Assembly (NCBI GenBank): GCA_958430865.1
Contig: CAUDNR010004112.1
Coordinates: 5,498-53,389, forward strand
Source: Entrophospora sp. SA101
Taxonomy: Eukaryota; Glomeromycota; Glomeromycetes; Entrophosporales; Entrophosporaceae
DNA length: 47,892 nt
Direction: 5' to 3'
The position numbers and the translations under genes were made by a program. Position 1 is the first letter of the stretch. Every line of letters begins with the position of its first letter. The notes under the pieces are model-generated. The model ran no database searches. It was given only the letters and a program-made list of their open reading frames with translations, and was not told the origin of the DNA. Shown here one piece after another: positions 1 to 10,604 of the stretch.

Positions 1-215
1 TATGGTTTAACTTTTGACTATTCTTGTCAGTTAATTCAATTAATTAATTTATGAGCTTACTCTTTCTTGCACCTAGACAAATCTCTGAGTCCAAACCTTT
101 GCTTACTCACTAAAACAAATAAATGTGGCTTTTTACCAATGCTCCACGATTGTTAAACTTTTACCAAGGCACTAACTACACTTGTTGCTTTTATCAAAGC
201 GCTTTAAACAAAAGA
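1..215 (+). repeat. Dispersed repeat R1, copy 1
   Basis: The block begins tatggtttaacttttgac and holds cttgtcagttaatt, ctttcttgcacctagac and cttttaccaaggcac. The same order of motifs recurs at about 27952-28255, and its first half recurs at about 4361-4500 and 13446-13585, downstream of kinase genes. The copies have diverged. No coding frame is evident. I infer a dispersed element, or shared kinase 3'-flanking DNA carried by old duplications. Confidence 0.6.
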
Positions 216-251
216 AAATAAGGACAGATTTTAAATAACAATAATGAGTCA

Positions 252-494
252 GAATGTTAATTATATATTATTTTTCTCTGCGAGGATCCGAAGTTATTCC
301 TTTTCAAGAAAAGACCAGAAGTTATCCTTAATGAAATTTTCGTTGATCGTTACAACAATCAGGGTAATGATAAAGATGGTTTATCAATTGATATTATAAA
401 AACTTCAATAATTTTTTTACAAAGTAATTTTACAATAATTATAAAAAGCTTTTGCGTTTTCATTATACACTAAATTAGTTGACCCTGAATCACC
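252..494 (+). repeat. Dispersed repeat R2, copy 1
   Basis: Shared with about 42293-42530. Both copies carry ttttctctgcgaggaycc, gaccagaagttatcct, ataattataaaaagc and aaattagttgaccctg in the same order with small indels. The minus-strand ORF at 417-686 overlaps it and matches nothing I recognise. Copy 2 lies directly after repeat R3, which suggests R2 and R3 are parts of one larger element. Confidence 0.65.
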
Positions 495-729
495 AAATTT
501 CTGATTCATTTTGTTCAATTCGGACCTGAATAAATTGATTTGATATTTATTATTTAACTTAAAACAATGAATTTTGCAACTGTAAATTTCTTTTTTTGTT
601 GTCGTTATTAATGTTATATTAATATTAATGTAACACAAATCCTTGTTATTCGTTTTATTATTACAGACAGAGACAGCAACGATCATTTATTAAGAAGGGC
701 AAATATGGCAAACAACTATAATTTGTTGG

Positions 730-1045
730 CAAAAGGAGCTGATATTTAGTGCACGAATTGTATGGTCTTGGCGAAGAAGAAAGAACAATTCATGCGGATA
801 ATTGTTCATGACAAAACAAAAACAATTCGACGATCCAATATTTGGCATGACGAGTGCTGAAAGGCTTCCATGAAAGAATTACGTATTCTTGGTCATACTA
901 CATTTATTTTTGGACCATTTAAAAAATTTTGAAGTTGATGATTAGAAACAAATGGTTATATAATATCGCACAAACAATTTTGAAGCTAATGAAAGAAAAG
1001 TATTTTTCTACAGCTGGATTGAAGGTTTAAAATTTTTTTAACCAT
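730..1045 (+). pseudogene. Remnant of a DDE transposase-like gene
   Basis: Translation gives HADNC followed by a stop and then QNKNN. Further on it gives a region similar to YLxWRVLKGFHERITYS, as in the second catalytic-Asp region (DNC-GQNKNN) of transposase-like proteins abundant in Glomeromycotina. In-frame TGA codons interrupt it, one at 848-850 where a Trp is expected, and the C-terminal part drifts between frames. Only part of the catalytic domain remains. The family call rests on motif memory, not on a search. The flanks at 495-729 and 1046-1550 hold nothing I recognise. Confidence 0.5.
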
Positions 1046-1552
1046 AATGATAAACAAACTTTTAAACAAAAACGTGACAGTGAGTTTCATAATATTATAA
1101 CTCAATCATATATATATAATTCGTTCGGAGCATCAAAATTAGCACTGGATGCAAAGAATCTCAGCATCCCATCATGTATTCGTGATTAATGATGCAATCA
1201 TTAATAAAATAGGCCATTTCATGGCAGATGGTGCATTGATTGAATAGCCTAATAAATTACAACAAAACATATAAATAGACCCGCTATCCAGAAAAAAACG
1301 GAGCATTAGTTTTGCTTTTTACGTTGCATTCGAATTCGAGGGTCGAAGAAAGTAGTGCCGAAATAGCCATCTACGTATTATTTGGCGAGGTATCTATACA
1401 TTCATTCGGAGCATCAACATTATCCAGTAATATTATTATTATATCAATATTTTTATTTTATTCGTTGCGTTGAGCAAAAAATTTATTTATTTATTTAAAA
1501 AAATTACATATACAAAGAAAAATTGTTCACGAATTTAGTATATTTAAAAAAA

Positions 1553-1745
1553 AGTCTTTTTGTCCTGATCTTTTCCTCATGTTTATTGATTAATCTCAGA
1601 TTAAAGGTCAATTTGATCGATTGGATTTTTTTTTCAAGTCTATTGCTATGGAAGAAAAAACTTCATGCAAACATCAAAAGTTAGTTACAAATTCCGGTTG
1701 TTAAAAATCAACCAAGTTTTTTTTCTTAATTAATTAAAAAAAAAT
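1553..1745 (+). repeat. Dispersed repeat R4, copy 1
   Basis: Contains cttttgtcctgatctttt, aaaggtcaatttgatcga, caagtctattgctat and aaatcaaccaagtttttt. The same ordered motifs occur twice in tandem at about 20461-20625 and 20685-20870. The copies differ by substitutions and small indels. No coding potential was seen. Confidence 0.65.
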
Positions 1746-1789
1746 TTTTTTTTGTTCTGAACTTTTTGTCGTGTTTATCTATTTATCTT

Positions 1790-2470
1790 CCTCGCTCAAC
1801 CCTGAAGTTTTGAACTAGTGTTGGTTTCCAAAACTAGAGAGTTTCGCAACCGTGCGAAAGTCAAAAGGTTTCGCCATAAGTCAAAGCTAGTTTTGATTTT
1901 TGACTATTGACTTTTGATTTAGTTTTGACATATAACTTTTAATTTTAGTTTTGACAGCCAACACTATTTTGAGATAAATTTTTTGGTTGCCAAATAGATA
2001 TCAATGGGAGTTCGCATGATAGGCGATGTAAAAATAACCACTACATTTATCATTTCGGAAAACGAAAATATTTTTGTTCAAATCCCAACTAACAAATTAA
2101 TTTGCACCAAAAAAAGAAAAAAACGACTCATTACAAAGTTTTACCCTTTGATTTGGATCTCATCCCTCTCCAACAATCCAATTTACTAAAGTTGAGCGAC
2201 AAAGTATGTTTAGAAGATTCGTAATTCGTTATCACCGTAACTGCACTGAATTTACCATTACCGTTTCAAGTTAATATTTCTCATGCAACCAAACAATTCA
2301 AATTTGGGAAAATAATTAACACAAATTAAAATATACGACATTTAGAAAGGAACCGTAACACGGCAACCTTTCTTTCTTTTATGTCAAGGAAAGTTATTCT
2401 CAAAAAAAATCTCCACACTATTCATTAATATTAAAACACCAAGTCGAATTTGTATTTTATATTTTGTATA
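1790..2470 (+). promoter_or_regulatory. Upstream region shared by the kinase paralogues
   Basis: Parts align with the flanks upstream of the other kinase starts. The motif ctcgctcaaccctgaagttt and the track around gatgtaaaaataacca recur at 21290-21360. The stretch from about 2225, with accgtaactgcactgaattt, gacatttagaaaggaacc and aaaacaccaagtc, recurs upstream of K2 (11340-11570) and K3 (25502-25732). The 5' flank was therefore duplicated with the genes and presumably contains the promoter. No defined TATA element or factor site could be assigned. The small ORF at 2004-2189 lies in the shared non-coding track and is not called as a gene. Confidence 0.5.
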
Positions 2471-4090
2471 ATGTCACATGCTAAACTGTTACCATCATTA
2501 TCACTAGAAAGGTGGGAATTTATAACTAAAATTTATGGTGAAATATATCGTAATGCAGAAGTTAATTCTGATAAAGAAAGTAGAAAAGATTATTTTTTTT
2601 CATTAGTTAAAAGCAAGGAGCTTTCTGAAAATGAAAAAGAATTTTGTAAGGAAAAGTTTATTTATGATCATGAATTAAGAAATGCAAGAAATAAATGGGG
2701 CGAACCAAAAGAATGTAACAAGTGCAAATTGACAAGATACTCTGATAGATTCTGTGAAGGTTGTATTAGTTCACAGCTACAGAGACTTTTCACCACTTGG
2801 ACATCTGGAAATAACATAATTGATAATTTTATTCAACAATGTCAAATGATGTCATCTCTGCCAAAACTTATTTTAGAATGGATACCTTTTGAGCAATTCA
2901 TTTATGTGACAAAGTTGACTGGAGGTGGATTTAGTTCGATTTTTACTGCAGGATGGACAAGAGGAGCTATTAATGATTACAATGAAAATAAAAAGGAGTT
3001 TAGTTATTTTGGAAGGCAAAATGTAGTATTAAAAAGTTTAAACAATTCAAGTAATCCAGGAAAAGCCTTTTTTGATGAGGTTGGTAGTTGTCATTTAAAC
3101 AATACTGTATTATATAATGCTAATTGATTTTATATTCAATAGGCAATGAATTATTCTAAAATTAAATCGGGGCTGATTGTTTCTTGCTATGGTATAACTA
3201 AATTTCCAAATAGTGGAAATTATGCAATTGTTCTAGCTTATCTTAGAGAAGGAAGTTTAAGGGATCATTTACAAAAAAATCATTTATATTTAACATTAAA
3301 AGATAGAATTAAAATATTTATTAATTTATGTTATGCATTAAATGATATACATCAAAAAGATTTAATCCATTGTGATTTACATAGTGGTAATATACTTGTG
3401 CAAGCAGGTTGTTGTTATATTACAGATTTAGGATTATGTGGACCAGTTGTTGAAAAGTTATCAAATAAAGTCTATGGAATTGTACCATATATTGCACCTG
3501 AGCTACTTAGAGGAAATAACACTAAGAACACAAAAGAATCAGATATCTATAGTGTTGGGATGTTAATGTGGGAAATATTTGCAGGCCACCCACCATTTGA
3601 TGATAGAGCTCACAATCATCGTTTGATTTTTGATATATGTGAAGGTTTACGACCACCAATATTACCTGGAATATCTGATGATTATGTGCAAATGATGCAG
3701 AGGTGTTGGGATGTGGATCCATCAAAAAGACCAACTAGTAAAGAGCTTTATGATTTCATTGATAATAAACATAATGAAATTTTTAAAAATAATAGTAATA
3801 AAAGTAAAAGTTTAACAAATAAGAACTTAAAAAATAATAGTTTAATAAAAAGATTATTCAAATTTTCTAAAATCAAAAAACATGAAATTGATTTTAATGA
3901 TGATGACAGTATTAGCAGCAGCAGCAGCAGTGATGGTAATGATGCTTCGCAACTATTACACAAATCACATCCAGATGCATATCATACAAGTAGAATATTA
4001 GATGAAGAGATTGCTAAATCTAAAAGCTTGAAAAGTTATACAAGTAATGATAGTTCATTAAATAATATTGATTTTAACTCTTTTCTCTAA
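2471..4090 (+). CDS. TKL-like protein kinase K1, Glomeromycotina-expanded family
   Basis: Two exons, 2471-3079 and 3143-4090, give about 518 residues. The intron of 63 nt is GTTGGT...TAG with a ctaat branch point. I chose ATG 2471 (MSHAKLL) because K2, K3 and K4 begin MSYV at the matching place. Residues around 80-97 hold CNKC-x9-CEGC, a probable zinc-binding module. The kinase domain shows a glycine-rich loop (GGGFSSIF), the beta-3 Lys (VVLKSL), catalytic HCDLHSGN, DLG in place of DFG, APELL, DIYSVGMLMWEIFAG and RCWDVDPSKRPT, so it should be active. A Ser/Asn/Asp-rich linker leads to a conserved tail (SHPDAYHTSRILDEE to the end). Substrate is unknown. It is the only intact kinase of the four in the window. 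Confidence 0.85.
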
Positions 4091-6099
4091 AATATTAACA
4101 AAGGCGAATAAAAATTTCATTATCAATCAATTGGAAATTACTATCCATCAATTATCATTGCTGACAATATTAATTAATTAAACATTATATTCTAGTAAAA
4201 GAAAGATGAATTTAATCTCTACTATAAATTTATATCTTTTTTATTTTATTTTTATTTTATTTTTTAAAGCTAAATATTATAATAAACTTTTTACAATTTT
4301 TTTGATTCTTGTTGTAAATGGTGATATTGTGAGGTATCATTTCGGTTAATTAACAATTATGGCTTAACTTTTTGGACCATTCTTGTCAGTTAATTGCAAA
4401 TAATTCAGTGCTTGTTGATTAATTAGTTTACAAAATTTACTTTGGTTCCCTCTTTCTTTCATCTAATCTGTGAACGCACTTGATGGTACCAGATAACTGT
4501 AAATAAATAAAGTGGCCTTTTTGCAATGCTATAGAGTTCTTTTTATTCACTTGCGATCGATTTTTACCCTTATTGGCCAATTGCAAATTTGCTTTGGTTT
4601 ACTTGCAAAACAACACAAGTAGCTTAAATTTACGATTACGATAATACTACTTCATTAACACCCGCTAGCCTCATCTATCTTACCCTTTGTTGATACCAAT
4701 GTAACCAAAGAATTATAACACCTTCTACATAATAATAATATTAAATGTTTTAGAATAATAATAAAATTTCTTGTATTTCAACAATAATTTGCTTCAAAAG
4801 AAAATGTCTATCATTATAAAATAGTTTCAACAAAAATTGAAGTTTCGGCAACAAATTATAGTTTCGGCACAGTGATTGAGTTTCGGCAAACTGAGTTTCG
4901 AACTATTAGTTTCTATAACCTTTTTTTTCCCGAGTTTCGACATCATCACAATTTAGTTTAGGCAAGCTTCTATATATTACATGGAGCTTGAATATTTATT
5001 ACACCCCACATACCAATGCTACAATGAGATCCTTCACTACAATAGTAATACAGTGCACCACTCTCCTGAATTATATTGGTGGATTGACTTTCGAATCGAA
5101 TACATCTGTTTTTGTTGATCTCGTGCATGATTTTTAGCTGTCTGATTGAACTACGTTGTGTGGAATATTTGGATTAACAAATTTAAATATTACCTGATAA
5201 AAAAGAAGATAAAGGAAATAGTTGGTGTGAACAAACAAGCAAATAATATCTATTCATCAATCTGTATACTTACTACATCTCCATTTGAAAATGTGACCTT
5301 TTGTGACACAAACTTTAACCCACCTTTACCGAGCGAGAGATTACATTAACAGTAGTGATAATCAATAATACTATAATTAAACCATGTTTAAACATTATCA
5401 TTTTTTTTAATAAATTTTTTTTGTTGAGAAAGGAATTTTTTTTTTAAAAGGCAAAAATTGAGAATCAAAGTATTATAAGGTTTTTTTTTTTTTTAATATT
5501 TGTAATTTAACCAGTAAACATTCTTCGTGATCGGTTTTCTTTTTTGATTTATAAAAAAATATAAATTTGCTTATTTTATACGTATCATATCACCAGAAAT
5601 CCTTTTCAGAAAAAACTTGATATTAAATCGAATTTACAATAATAAAATAAATGGGCAAATAATAATAATAGTAACACTAACACAATATTATACTAAAATA
5701 ATAATAAGACAAGTTTTGTTGTGAATGAGTATGGATGGCCTTGTGTAAGTTTGTAGTTGAAGCAAAAATATGCATGCTATCTTTTAATGATAATTTATTT
5801 AAATGTGTCTAATTAATTATTTTAATCGAAGGGTGGCAGGCTAGCTTTAAATTAACTGTAGGTTAATTGGGGTGTGATTATGTAGAGCTTTTAAGGCTTC
5901 ACTTTAGCATAAAAAAAGCAAGATAATAACAATAAGACCATGCATGGTTCTTTTGTGAAATAAATTAAAATTTTTTTATTCATTTACAATATTTATTAAA
6001 AAACCTATTAAATTATTATAAAATATATGATAATATAAAATATTTTTTCCATAATTCATAAAATACATAAAAACTTAATTATGAATCAAAATCATTTGT
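4068..6099. repeat. Segmental duplication A, copy 1 (pairs with 13153-15184)
   Basis: From the last codons of K1 to 6099 the sequence matches 13153-15184 at a constant offset of 9085. I saw one substitution, C at 4155 versus T at 13240. The block holds the kinase 3' flank, part of repeat R1, an AGTTTCGGCA motif cluster (about 4841-4960), a broken cupredoxin gene and AT-rich DNA (5386-6078) without genes. At 6079-6099 it retains the last seven codons and stop of the minus-strand DUF229 enzyme that is complete only in copy 2. Identity stops there, and transposase debris begins. Confidence 0.9.
4970..5385 (-). pseudogene. Broken cupredoxin (plastocyanin-like) gene, copy 1
   Basis: Read on the minus strand, ATG 5385 opens a signal peptide (MFKHGLIIVLLIITTV). 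Then come KFVSQKVTFSNGDVV, an intron with a consensus donor (GTAAGTAT) and a TATCAG acceptor, then IPHNVVQSDS and ESGALYYYCSEGSHC followed by GMWGVI, ending at TAG 4970-4972. His (HNVV), Cys (YYYC), His (GSH) and Met (GMW) match the four type-1 copper ligands of small secreted cupredoxins. There is a frameshift after the signal peptide, an in-frame TAA after QSDS, and another frameshift before the second ligand block. As read it cannot make the protein. The plus-strand ORF at 5146-5349 is its antisense shadow. Confidence 0.7.
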
Positions 6100-6141
6100 T
6101 TTTTTCTATAGTTATAAATAAAATGTAATGAAATATAAAAT

Positions 6142-7067
6142 TTATATGATGTAGTACATGAATATTTTGGGCTCAATCATAACTATAATGAGTGGTAGCA
6201 TCAATACTGCAATATGGTGTTTTACCCTTTGAATAATTTGATCAACTAATTTTCTTTGTTCTTCTGCCAATTTAGTGTTATTTCTTTCTACTTTGGCCAT
6301 GGACAAATGTTTTTTAAACCTCTTGCATAATTCTTTAATTTCTTCTTCTTGGCAAGCATTATAATGTAAACTATTTCTAAAATGTTGACAAGTATCACAC
6401 AAATCAGTCCTGGGACTCATAATTTGAATCTCTGGTGTTAATTGATGTCATAATTTTCTGGATGCATCATTATTTTAAAGATTTCAATTTGTTATCTTCT
6501 TCTAGATCAGCTAGAAAATCTCTGTGAACTGATTTATAACTCGTTTCAGCTGGTAAGAATACAATTGATTGGGTTATTCTATTGTTCCTTCCTGGACTTG
6601 CTAATCCATGGACTTTGGCATAATTTTCTAGAAAATTCTTCACTACTCCTGCAACATTTTTATCAATCACCATTTTGGTTTTCCATTGAGGCATCCTTTT
6701 AATGTTACCATGAATTCTTGGCAGAAGACCATTGTTTATTAGATGATTTCAAAATAAGCCCTACCAATTCCTAACATATTGAAATAGGTTTTTTGCAAAG
6801 TAGCATATTATGATCTCAATGATAAAAGGTCCTTTTGTTAGATCTGGTTTTCTTTTTAAGGCATCTACTAACTAGTACTTATTGATCCACCATCCATTGA
6901 CTTAAGTTGGGCCATTAAAAATATGTCTTGTCCAAACTTGGAAAGAGTTTGAAAGGATTCCCTTAATTCTGCATAATCTTCCTTGGAATTCTTTGAAGAG
7001 CAACCACATTTATGACCTTTTTCTAAAAAATCAATTGCTTTTTGAAATTCAGCAGAACCATTGTATT
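6142..7067 (-). pseudogene. Decayed transposase gene (CDTCQHFR family)
   Basis: Minus-strand pieces are, in order: SAEFQKAIDF with a CGCSSK segment near 7000-7060, then NNGLLPRIHGNIKRMPQWK and an NFLENYAKVHGL region (6470-6720), FLPAETSYKSVHRDFLADLEE, then SPRTDLCDTCQHFRN (to 6420), and finally HYSYD-AQNIHV near 6155-6185. These are consecutive parts of one transposase-like protein common in arbuscular mycorrhizal fungi. Several frameshifts separate the pieces. TGA replaces expected Trp codons at 6448-6450 and 6173-6175. The rest of the catalytic domain is missing because the element ends at the duplication-A boundary near 6100. Function is lost. Confidence 0.7.
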
Positions 7068-7732
7068 GGTTGTTTCAATTATTACATTCCATAATACACC
7101 TATCCCTATTAAGGTTTCTGGTCCTAACTATTTTGAAAAAAAAAGTAGCCTTGACAATAGTTTGGGCTTCTCAATATTTTTTATAAGAATGAACATGAAA
7201 AAATTATATAAATCAACCTATTTTTAATTTAAATAATCACCCAATTCAACTATTAATAAAAAATAGTTTGGGCCTATAAAAATTAATTTTTGTACAAAGC
7301 ATTTTGGCAATTTTGGCTACTAAGAGAAATAAATTCAACCAAAGACCTTAATCCCTATATATATATAATTTTATTTTATTTTTTACAAATAAGTTTATCT
7401 ATTAAGTTATAAATTGGTTGGATTTAAAAGAAGATCTAGGAAAGGTAATTTGAATACAACTGATTAGAAACAATAATCAAAAACCCATAATGAAAATCAT
7501 GGCAAAATGACATTATTTATTCTAACACTTTAATTGGAAAAATTTTATTTTTTTATTTTTAATATATGCTGGAATGAAACCAGAACATTATTGGATATCT
7601 GTAATGAAGTGATATTTTCATGCATATATTACTCAGATATTCTTTAATTTTACATTGCTAATTTAACAATGTATTGTTAATGAAAATAGTTTTTTGGAAT
7701 TTAAAAAAGATTCTAATCTTTGAAGATACTCT
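7068..7732. other. AT-rich spacer without recognised genes
   Basis: Contains long T/A tracts and a short plus ORF (7042-7227) that is antisense to transposase debris. No homologous motif, RNA gene or clear repeat was found. Confidence 0.5.
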
Positions 7733-8032
7733 TTATTGGAATAGATAAAGCCTACTATTCCACTTTTTGGAGTGTTCTAGACATCTTCTCAATATCCTTT
7801 TCTTCATTGTCCTTATCTGTTGTTGTAATTCTCTGACACTGAAATCATCGAAAATTTCTTCTGGAACCACAAAATAAAGTTTAATTGTTTCTAATGTGGA
7901 TGGCATATGCTTCTGCTTAATAGGGTGAGGTGATCTTTTGATAGAGTTATCTGAAATAAACAATCTGGCATCATTATAAAAATCTACAGCCAGGAAATTG
8001 GATTTATCTGGTATGATAAAATTGTTCTTCAC
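7733..8032 (-). pseudogene. Crinkler-like C-terminal fragment, copy 1 (tentative)
   Basis: A 99-codon ORF holds IPDKSNFLAVDFYND, HPIKQKHMPSTLETIK, then LYFVVPEEIFDDF. This pattern (novel-peptide lead-in, HPIK, KLYFVVPE, F) resembles the C-terminal part of Crinkler/RHS-type proteins of fungi and oomycetes, where a restriction-like fold precedes it. No N-terminal part is nearby on the minus strand (8033-8540 is AT-rich with no frame), so this is probably a fragment. The resemblance is from motif memory and is weak. An unrelated hypothetical protein is possible. Confidence 0.35.
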
Positions 8033-8540
8033 TTGTTATTTTGAAATATCTTTGGGTTTTCAGATAGGATTGTAGGAAAATGCTATATGATGTGTTATAG
8101 CATTTCTTTTACCTAAAATGAATTTTAAGAGTTTACATAAATTGTATTCTCTGCACATTTTGAGAAATTATATTATTAATATAGCCTTACTTTTTTAATT
8201 TCAATAATTTTTTTGTTTTGAAAATTAAAATCACTATTCAAAAACAGTCAAATCATATAAGACTCAAAGTGAAGTCACACAGGGATTAATATATGTTTTA
8301 AGATGTTGAAACTCAAACTTTCATTTCTATGATACTGGAAGCCCATTGTATGCTGCCTCTTTCATATTCAGGTAATTTTGTTTCATAATGAATTAAACAG
8401 TTGGAAATTTTAATAGTCACCATATTTTATTTTTTTTTAGATATAATTATATTTTTTTAATGAAATTTTGAAATTTCATGCAATTTCCATGTTTGTGTTC
8501 CACAAAATATTTATTTTTTATTTTTTTTTTTTAAAAAATA

Positions 8541-10604
8541 ATGTGGGAATTATTTGAGCCACATTTTCCATCTATCAAAGATATTGCTGAAGATTTGTCA
8601 GATGAAATCAAATATCAAAACTTGAAACATTCAATAAAAGATGCTGGCTCGTTGATTGATAAATTTGCAGCAAAGGCAAAGGTTGATCCACTTGGTCATG
8701 ATTTTGCAAATTACTTGGATGAACATGATCAATTGAAAAAGCTTAGAGATGAATTTTCTATCCCAAAAGCTGGAAACGTAGCAGTTGGTAATTAATCAAT
8801 GTCTAATTGATAATATATAATAATTATAATTATAATCAAATTATAATTATGATTGACCATTTAGACGCAATAAGCCCTGATGAAGATTCAGTGTATTTTT
8901 GCGGCCATTCACTTGGATTAATGCCAAAGTGTACAAAAGAACTTGTAAACCAAGAGCTTGACGCATGGGCTTCTTCGTAGATATCTTTTTTCTTTTCCTT
9001 TTTTATCTTTTTTTGAAAATTTTCATAATGTTGAAAATTATTTAATATATTAGAGGAGTGACTGGTCATTTCCGACATAAATATAATCGACCATGGATTT
9101 CAATAGCAGAAACTGTTACAGAAAAAACTGCTGAATTAGTTGGTAAATACATGGTTAAAGATGAGATTATAATCAAAAGGATGTTTGTCATATGATTTGA
9201 AAGTATCTATTGAAACTTTTATGATTATTATAGGAGCCAAACCGATTGAGATTGCTATAATGAGCACACTTACATCAAATCTTCATTTACTTATGGCATC
9301 ATTTTATACTCCCACAAAAACACGTTTTAAAATTATGATTGAAGATAAAACATTTCCATCAGATCAGGTAAACAGTAAAGCTTTTTAATATGTGTGTGTG
9401 TACATATATATATCTATATCTATTTATATTATAGTAATATTTTTTTATTCATAAAATATACAAGTATGCAGTGGAATCTCAGATAAGATTTCATGGATAT
9501 GATCCAGCCACGGCGTTAATTAAAGTATCACCTCCAACTGGTGAATATTTTCCAAGCCTTGATGAAATTTTAAAAACGATTGAACAAGAAGGTGATAGTA
9601 TTGCTTTAGTAATGTTTGGCGGAGTTCAATATTACACAGGTCAATTTTTTAAAATTAAAAAAATCACACAAGTTGCCCAAAGAAAGGTTAGCATGACGAT
9701 TTATTATTTGATTGGATTGGATTTGATATAAAACTTTTTATTTTTTTTCCAAGGGATGTATAGTGGGATTTGATCTTGCACATGCTGTTGGAAATGTTGT
9801 TCTAAAACTTCATAAATGGAAAGTTGATTTTGCAAGCTGGTCTACATATAAATATATGAATTCAGGTCCAGGTGGAATTAGTTCCATTTTCGTTCACGAG
9901 AAACATGCTTATGATTTCGATCGACCTAGGTGTTTATTTATTTATTATCATGAGAATTAATTAATTAATTATTATCAAAAGGAGTAAAAATGAATATTTT
10001 TTATAATAGATTTGCAGGATGGTGGGGTACTGATCTGACATCAAGATTTCAAATGGACAAACGTATGGGTTTTTTTATTGTGTAGAGGAAAAAATTATTT
10101 TTAAAACAAAATTGAATTTTTAATATATACACATATATACGTATATATATAAATTTAGCATTTGAACCAATTCCTGGTGCTGGCGGATTTCAAGTTTCAA
10201 ATCCTTCAGTCTTGAACGTAGTTTCATTACTTGGCAGCTTGGAAGTTTTTTCAAAAACGAGCATGGTGCAACTTCGTACCAAATCTATTTTACTCACAGG
10301 ATATCTAGAATATCTCTTGGATAAACAACTTGATGAACTTGGATGCAAAATAATTACACCACGTGATCCTCATCAGAGAGGTTGTCAATTATCACTTATT
10401 TTTGATTCAGAAAAAGTACGTTCTATTCATAAAGAGTTAATGACTTATGGAATAGTGGTTGATATAAGAGAACCAAATTGTCTTAGAGTTGCCCCTGCAC
10501 CTTTGTATAATACTTTTTCTGAGGTCTGGAAATTTGTAAAAGCTTTAAAAATGGCTGTTAATGATTTAGCAGTTAAGGATGATGGTGAAGTTGTTTCTCT
10601 TTAA
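8541..10604 (+). CDS. BNA5: Kynureninase, copy 1
   Basis: PLP-dependent hydrolase that cleaves L-kynurenine or 3-hydroxykynurenine to anthranilate or 3-hydroxyanthranilate plus alanine, in the cytosolic tryptophan-to-NAD pathway. Eight exons join in frame: 8541-8787, 8865-8976, 9054-9142, 9234-9367, 9465-9686, 9754-9929, 10010-10062 and 10159-10604. All have GT/AG ends and together give about 492 residues, near the usual length. Visible family blocks are [63 protein letters not shown] (Asp about 275, His about 278), [13 protein letters not shown] with the PLP Lys at about 301, RFAGWWG and [12 protein letters not shown]. All key residues are present, so the gene looks functional. The minus ORF at 8836-9078 is a shadow. 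A second identical copy lies at 22703-24766. Confidence 0.95.

Noticed and set aside
417..686. Minus-strand 89-codon ORF
   Set aside because: Overlaps dispersed repeat R2; its frame is not kept in the copy at 42293-42530, and no domain was seen.
5146..5349. Plus-strand 67-codon ORF (and its copy at 14231-14434)
   Set aside because: It is antisense to the cupredoxin remnant and opens at a non-ATG codon; no domain.
6142..6694. TGA read as Trp by an altered genetic code
   Set aside because: Kynureninase, the kinases, the FHA-RING ligase and VAC14 use TGG for Trp and have no internal TGA. The TGA codons are limited to decayed elements.
8836..9078. Minus-strand ORF (copy at 22998-23240)
   Set aside because: Lies across kynureninase exon 2 and its introns on the opposite strand.
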